A stretch of 64,000 nt of DNA, taken from positions 78,756,494 through 78,820,493 of the forward strand of contig CM038221.1 in the NCBI GenBank assembly GCA_021442155.1. Direction: 5' to 3'. This DNA is from Cymbidium sinense (lineage: Eukaryota; Streptophyta; Magnoliopsida; Asparagales; Orchidaceae). How positions within the stretch are numbered: position 1 is the stretch's first letter; every line of letters begins with the position of its first letter. The notes beneath the pieces were generated by a model. That model was not told the DNA's origin and made no database searches. It saw only the letters and a list, made by a program, of their open reading frames with translations. The position numbers were made by a program, and so were the translations under genes. Shown piece after piece: positions 59,740-64,000 of this stretch.

Positions 59740-60180
59740 TTGATTTCTTTATAAATCAATCATTCCTTTATTTATATTCACAAATATAAATAAAATCCAA
59801 ATTCAAACCATTCAAATCAAATTAAAATGAATCAAACCAAATCAAAACCCTTCTTAAGCCATATGTACCCACCTCTGTAAACTTAATCAAATCTTGATCC
59901 AAATCAACCCAAACATGATTGATTTCTTTATAAACCAATCATTCCTTTATTTATACTCATAAATTTAAATGAAACCTACCCTTCAATGACCAAAAATAAA
60001 TCAAACCAAATCAAAACCCAAGTTAGCCCTTTAAACCTACATCCCTAAGCTTAATTAAATTTGCTTTCAAATCACTCCAAACTCAAGTGATTTTCTCATA
60101 ACCCCTTTATATCTTTATTTATATTCATAAATATAAATGAAATATAAATTCAAATGGTCTAAACCAAACTCAAATCAAAT
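59740..60180 (+). repeat. Tandem units of about 175 bp in LTR F
   Basis: TTTATTTATATTCA(C/T)AAATATAAATRAAAT recurs near 59.77, 59.95 and 60.11 kb, each followed by AAACCAAATCAAAACCC-like sequence and an AAGCTTAAT/TTAGCC-type stretch. It is the complement of the units in LTR D. Confidence 0.75.
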
Positions 60181-60945
60181 CAAACTCCCAATTTTAGCCT
60201 TTTAGCCAAACTTTTGAACTTGGCTAAATGAAACCCAAATCAACTCAAAACTCATGGATATCTTCATGATTCAATCATTGATCCAAATATAAACATCAAC
60301 CACCATTATCAAACCAAATCCAAGTCAACCCAAATCAAGCCCAAATTGACCCTTTTGACATGAATTTGTCATGTGAACCAAAACCCATTTTGCTCCAAAT
60401 TAATTACAATTGGATTTATATTTCAATCCTAAGCTCATATGTGGGTTTAACTAAACTTGAATCAAACCTTGATCAAGCCAATCAACCCATTTAGGCTCAC
60501 TTAACCTAAAGTGACCTAAAAGACCTTTTGAGCCAAGTTCTAATCCAACCCAAATTGGATTGAACTAAGCCCATCTAAACCTCAATCATGATCAACAATC
60601 ATCATGAGGTGATCAACCACCTTGAATTGGGTCAAACCAAGTCAAACCTAGCCTTTAACCAAGTCAACATTTAGCCCAAATGAAACCCAAACTAGCCAAA
60701 ATCCTTCATATGACAAGTTGAATGAAACCATTAACTCAAACCTATTCATAATCAATGATTAAACATGACCAAACCATCAATTGAGCCAAACCAAGCCTAA
60801 TTAGCCACTTGACCTAAGTTGACCCAAATTGGCCTACAAAGATTAAAATGTGTCAAATCATGATTTAATCCAAATTGATTGCAACTAATGGCTCAAGTTC
60901 ATTCCAAATCACTTATTGAACTTGTCCAAATCCATGATTGAGCCC

Positions 60946-61260
60946 CACATCGAGTTTTGGGGACCCGTGTTCTACCGAACTGAACTAAAAGCGCCTTCTT
61001 ATATCATATAACAATAGATACGATTGTAAAGAAAAGGATTTTTTAACCAAGTAGGTCTTGCCATCAAGCTCCCTTATGGCGGTGAGTTATGGGGAGATAA
61101 AATATCTTGATCCCACTGGTTTACTACCATACCCAAGTTCAATAGCCGAGTATCATGATTTTACTACACCCGAGAGAAAGGCCCTTCCCTTTTATGTTGG
61201 TTGTGGGGAGGGATTGAACCGACACCATGGTTTGTAGCCTGCTAATCCTCATAGATAAAA
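60946..61260. other. Foreign insert in LTR F, at least partly of plastid origin
   Basis: This sequence has no counterpart in any other LTR here. The other LTRs run straight from the part before 60946 to the part after 61260 with about 50 bp between, so the insert replaces that 50 bp. The left end is a trnW-CCA fragment; the next part (CTTCTTATATCATATAACAA onward) fits my memory of the plastid trnW-trnP spacer. I do not recognise the rest (61060-61260), which is less AT-rich than the LTR. Confidence 0.6.
60947..60994 (-). pseudogene. trnW-CCA: Plastid-type tRNA-Trp(CCA) fragment
   Basis: The reverse complement reads GCGCTTTTAGTTCAGTTCGG, then TAGAACACGGGTCCCCAAAA, then CTCGATGT. This is the 5' two thirds of plastid trnW-CCA (acceptor 5' strand, D arm, anticodon arm with CCA, start of the variable loop) with about five changes. 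The T arm and acceptor 3' strand are absent, so it cannot be a working tRNA. The copy is best explained as a nuclear plastid insertion; a mitochondrial copy of plastid trnW is the alternative source. Confidence 0.8.
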
Positions 61261-64000
61261 GGTCAAATTGAACTTAGCCCAAATTTAAAGGTCAAATTGA
61301 CCAAAATTCAAATTAATTACAAATTAAACCAAACCAAAGCCTACAATCATTTTCAATCAACCAATTGAACTTAACTCAACACCTAACCCAACCCAATTTG
61401 GTCAAATTGGTCAAACTGGTCAACCTGACCAATTTGACCCTTTTGAATCTAAATGAGTCAAATCTGAACCTAGACCAAACCAATCTAAATTAATTAAACC
61501 AAAATATCTTAAATCATCATATGAACCTAACCCAAGCCTTGGTTTGACCCATTTGATTGGTCAATGAAACCAAAATGAAACATATTTGACCAATCTGCCA
61601 AACCACTCAAATCCAACTTAGTCTTGTATGACCTAACTCGGCTCACCTAGGTCGCCGGACCTCACTAAAAAGCCAAGTGGGCCCCACCAAGGGGATTAGC
61701 CATCAAACCATAAGATTTAAACCTTAAAACCATTAGATCCAAGCCAAAGTCAACCTTCCTATCCCCATGGTAGCTCATTAGCACTCCATGGAACCTTCTC
61801 GACCCAGCCTAACTCACCTAGGGTCAAGAACCTTTGGGAGGTCAGTTGACTCACCTCCAACCCAAATCGAGCACCCATTGGATCAAGACCTTTTCATCCT
61901 TGCATAATGTGTCAATGACAGCCTCCCATCATTCCTCCCATCATTCCTCCCATCCCTAGCGTGCCTCCCTGACTTGATGGAGACAAGTTCAATGGCCAGA
62001 TAGTGGTGAGCCAGTGCAAATCATGTGCATGCTATCATCCATCCATGATGCAAATTGAGGTATACCCCCTCAATTTGAACACAATTTCGCACACACTTGC
62101 ATCATGAGCCCTCCTAAGCCATTTTCAAAATCCCATAGAGTGATTCCAAGCCTTCCCGAGCACTCCAAAATCTGGATTTCCCATTCCCATGCAAAAGCCA
62201 AAATAGGGGAGGATAATCTCGAGTAATACTCCCTCGTTTCACAATCAAACCCAAATTCTTCTTAGCCACACCATCACCATATCCTATCGAAGCCAACTGA
62301 ACCAATTCCCAAACTTCCAAGCCATGGGAGGAGTGAGTTCAATTGGAGTCGAGCCCCTTGCATGTATGGATTGGTTGACTGAGCTTTCCACACCAAATCA
62401 AGCTCTCGCCTCAACTAAGCTACCTCCGGCACCCTGGACATTAGCTCCAGTGAGGTAATTTCACAAACCGAGCCTTGTATAGAAAAGTGGGTTGGTTCTT
62501 TATAAAGTAAATTCAAATTTCATGAAAAATTGACTGTTGGATGTGTGCATCTCCCTTCCCCAAAGGTATGGAAGGAATTTGGAGACAATCTGAGCTTGGC
62601 TGAGCTCGATCTAATGAGGAAAGATGCATGACATCTATCTTTCATCGCTCATGAATGTGATAGATCATGAGTCATCCATCCCATGTGATTGGGATGAACG
62701 ACTCTCATCAAATCTCACTATAGAGCCTTCGACTACTTTCCAAAACCGCGGATCGAATCGTGGTCATCCGATCTTAGGTCAACTAGAGCGAGTTCTTGTC
62801 GAGAGTCGATGTGGATGTGACTACATTAATCTTGTTGCGCCACAGCATGTGTCGACAAGATTAAGGCTTTAATTAGGATTAATTAATTTATTTGTAATTC
62901 TAAAAATTCCTAAAATCATAACTAATTGTAAAAAATCCAAAAAAAAATATAAACTTAGGCTCATTTGGAAGATATTTAAGAGTAGAATCTAGGAAAATTA
63001 TCATTAACTGATTTTGAGTAGTGATTTTGACTTAATTAGGGTTCTATCCAAATTCTATTTAGCTTAATTACACTTTAATTAAGCACTCAATTAATCTCAA
63101 ATTTTATGTGGATGTTTAAGGGGATGACCTCTGCCACCCCTATTTTTCTAGGATTTTATTGATTGCTTAATTAAGAAAATCACTTGATTAAGCTCTAATC
63201 ACTCTCTTAATCCAATTAATCATAATTAATGAATGAACAGTAACTTGATTAATCATTCAAACATAATTATCTTTATTGAATAGTAAGATAACTTAAGGGA
63301 TGTGATTGGGAGGCTTTTCCTAATTCATTTCCTAAGTTTTCTTTACCTTTAAAAATAAAATTAATTAATGGTTAATGGAAATGATTAATTGATTAATTAA
63401 GTGATTAATCTTCAAAATAAATAAATCAAAATCTAATTGAATGTTTAAAATGATTTAGGGATTATTATTGGGGCATTGCCCTTGAGCCCTTCCCCTAAAT
63501 TAATTTCATCATTCAAATTAAAACATAACCAAAGTGTTTAATCAATTAAATAAAGACTTAATAAAATTAAAATTAAGAATCAATTCATCCACACCTAAGT
63601 AACCTTTACTTGATTTTGGGTAGCTTCTTAGGTGTTCAATAACCCAATGTGAGAGATAATGAAATTATGGTTGGCTCACATGTGTGAGAAAATCATAAAA
63701 GTAATTAAGTGAGATCCCTTAAGCTTAATTAACTATTAATCATAAGCCAATTGCATTAGGCCCCTTACTTTTCTTAGGAGCATTGCAAATTTAATTTTCC
63801 TATGGTTGCATATCATATTGGCTTATTATTAATGAGTTAATTAACTTAAGGTGATATAGGCCAAGGTTAATTAATTCACTGAATTCATACCTTAACCTAA
63901 TTAAAAAATAAAATCAACTTAAATATTCTTCATTAAACCAAATTACATCACATATGGGGAATTGGGCTAGGATCAACAAACCTCTCTCATATTTCCTAAA

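Larger units (their letters stand above)
5227..64000 (+). mobile_element. Element B: Tat/Ogre-like retrotransposon, split by element E-C, 3' LTR leaves the window
   Basis: The parts of B are 5' LTR 5227-12666, gag-pol about 12.7-20.7 kb, 3' spacer 20.7-21.7 kb, a 35.9-kb minus-strand insertion (21701-57577), the rest of the spacer (57578-59187) and the 3' LTR from 59188. Continuity is shown by the related spacer at 39.2-39.1 kb (minus strand): there the sequence runs without a gap from the part matching 21.68 kb into the part matching 57.58 kb. B lacks a primer site, leader and ORF1, and its frames are broken, so it is a dead copy. Confidence 0.8.
59188..64000 (+). repeat. LTR F, 3' LTR of element B, 5' 4.8 kb in the window
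   Basis: It starts TGTTGACCTCACTTTGGAGT at 59188 and is colinear with LTR B from 5227 on; at 63.6-63.8 kb it matches 8.82-8.98 kb. It carries a tandem expansion at 59.74-60.18 kb and an organelle-derived insert at 60946-61260. It runs past the window edge, so its end and the target-site duplication of element B cannot be checked. ORFs at 62114-62320 and 62624-62872 lie in LTR sequence and are not kept elsewhere. Confidence 0.85.

Noticed and set aside
61200..61260. Second possible tRNA-like piece (GGTTCAATCCC-type stretch on the minus strand)
   Set aside because: A T-arm-like string is visible but no complete cloverleaf could be drawn and I could not match it to a known organelle tRNA.
1..64000. 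Search for host genes, intact RNA genes or a non-transposon system
   Set aside because: Every part of the window is explained by LTR, leader, gag-pol or spacer of the same family except the insert at 60946-61260; no intact tRNA, rRNA or conserved host exon was seen.

Overview
The window looks like nuclear DNA of a seed plant, most likely an angiosperm with a repeat-rich genome. It is AT-rich, shows no host gene with intact coding potential, and is essentially filled by very large, decayed Ty3/gypsy LTR retrotransposons of one family. The domain order (upstream ORF, gag with a CxxH knuckle, protease, RT, RNase H, a second archaeal-type RNase H, integrase), the very long LTRs and the candidate tRNA-Arg-like primer site place the family in or near the Tat/Ogre lineage. 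The species cannot be told from the sequence.

Layout: four copies of the same family are nested in each other. (1) Element A, plus strand, 1-5226: the 3' part of a 5' LTR (1-2406), a primer binding site, a leader made of tandem hairpins, and the start of ORF1, cut off at 5226. (2) Element B, plus strand, starts at 5227: 5' LTR 5227-12666, gag-pol remnant about 12.7-20.7 kb, and a long 3' spacer that breaks at 21700 and resumes at 57578. Its 3' LTR starts at 59188 and runs off the window. (3) Element E-C, minus strand, 21701-57577, sits in the 3' spacer of B: 5' LTR E 57577-52579, leader hairpins about 52.3-49.0 kb, ORF1 48.9-48.2 kb, gag-pol 48.1-40.2 kb, 3' spacer interrupted at 38665/30648, 3' LTR C 29035-21701. 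(4) Solo LTR D, minus strand, 30653-38660, sits in the 3' spacer of E-C and is flanked by a perfect 5-bp duplication. The nest was worked out by aligning the copies by eye; the spacer sequence reads continuously across both insertion sites.

No copy can code for working proteins: all reading frames carry stops and frameshifts, and several catalytic residues are lost. Allowing for the solo LTR and for a deletion of about 2.4 kb in LTR E, the parent element was close to 30 kb with LTRs of about 7.3-7.4 kb, larger than the classic Ogre elements I know of.

Most notable signals: (a) the leader is an array of tandem hairpins whose loop is constant while the stems change on both arms together; (b) a roughly 310-bp insert in LTR F includes a fragment of plastid trnW-CCA and replaces about 50 bp of LTR; (c) dense TTGACC/GGTCAA (W-box-like) arrays in every LTR; (d) satellite-like repeats in the 3' spacer; (e) two LTR subfamilies that alternate in the nest.
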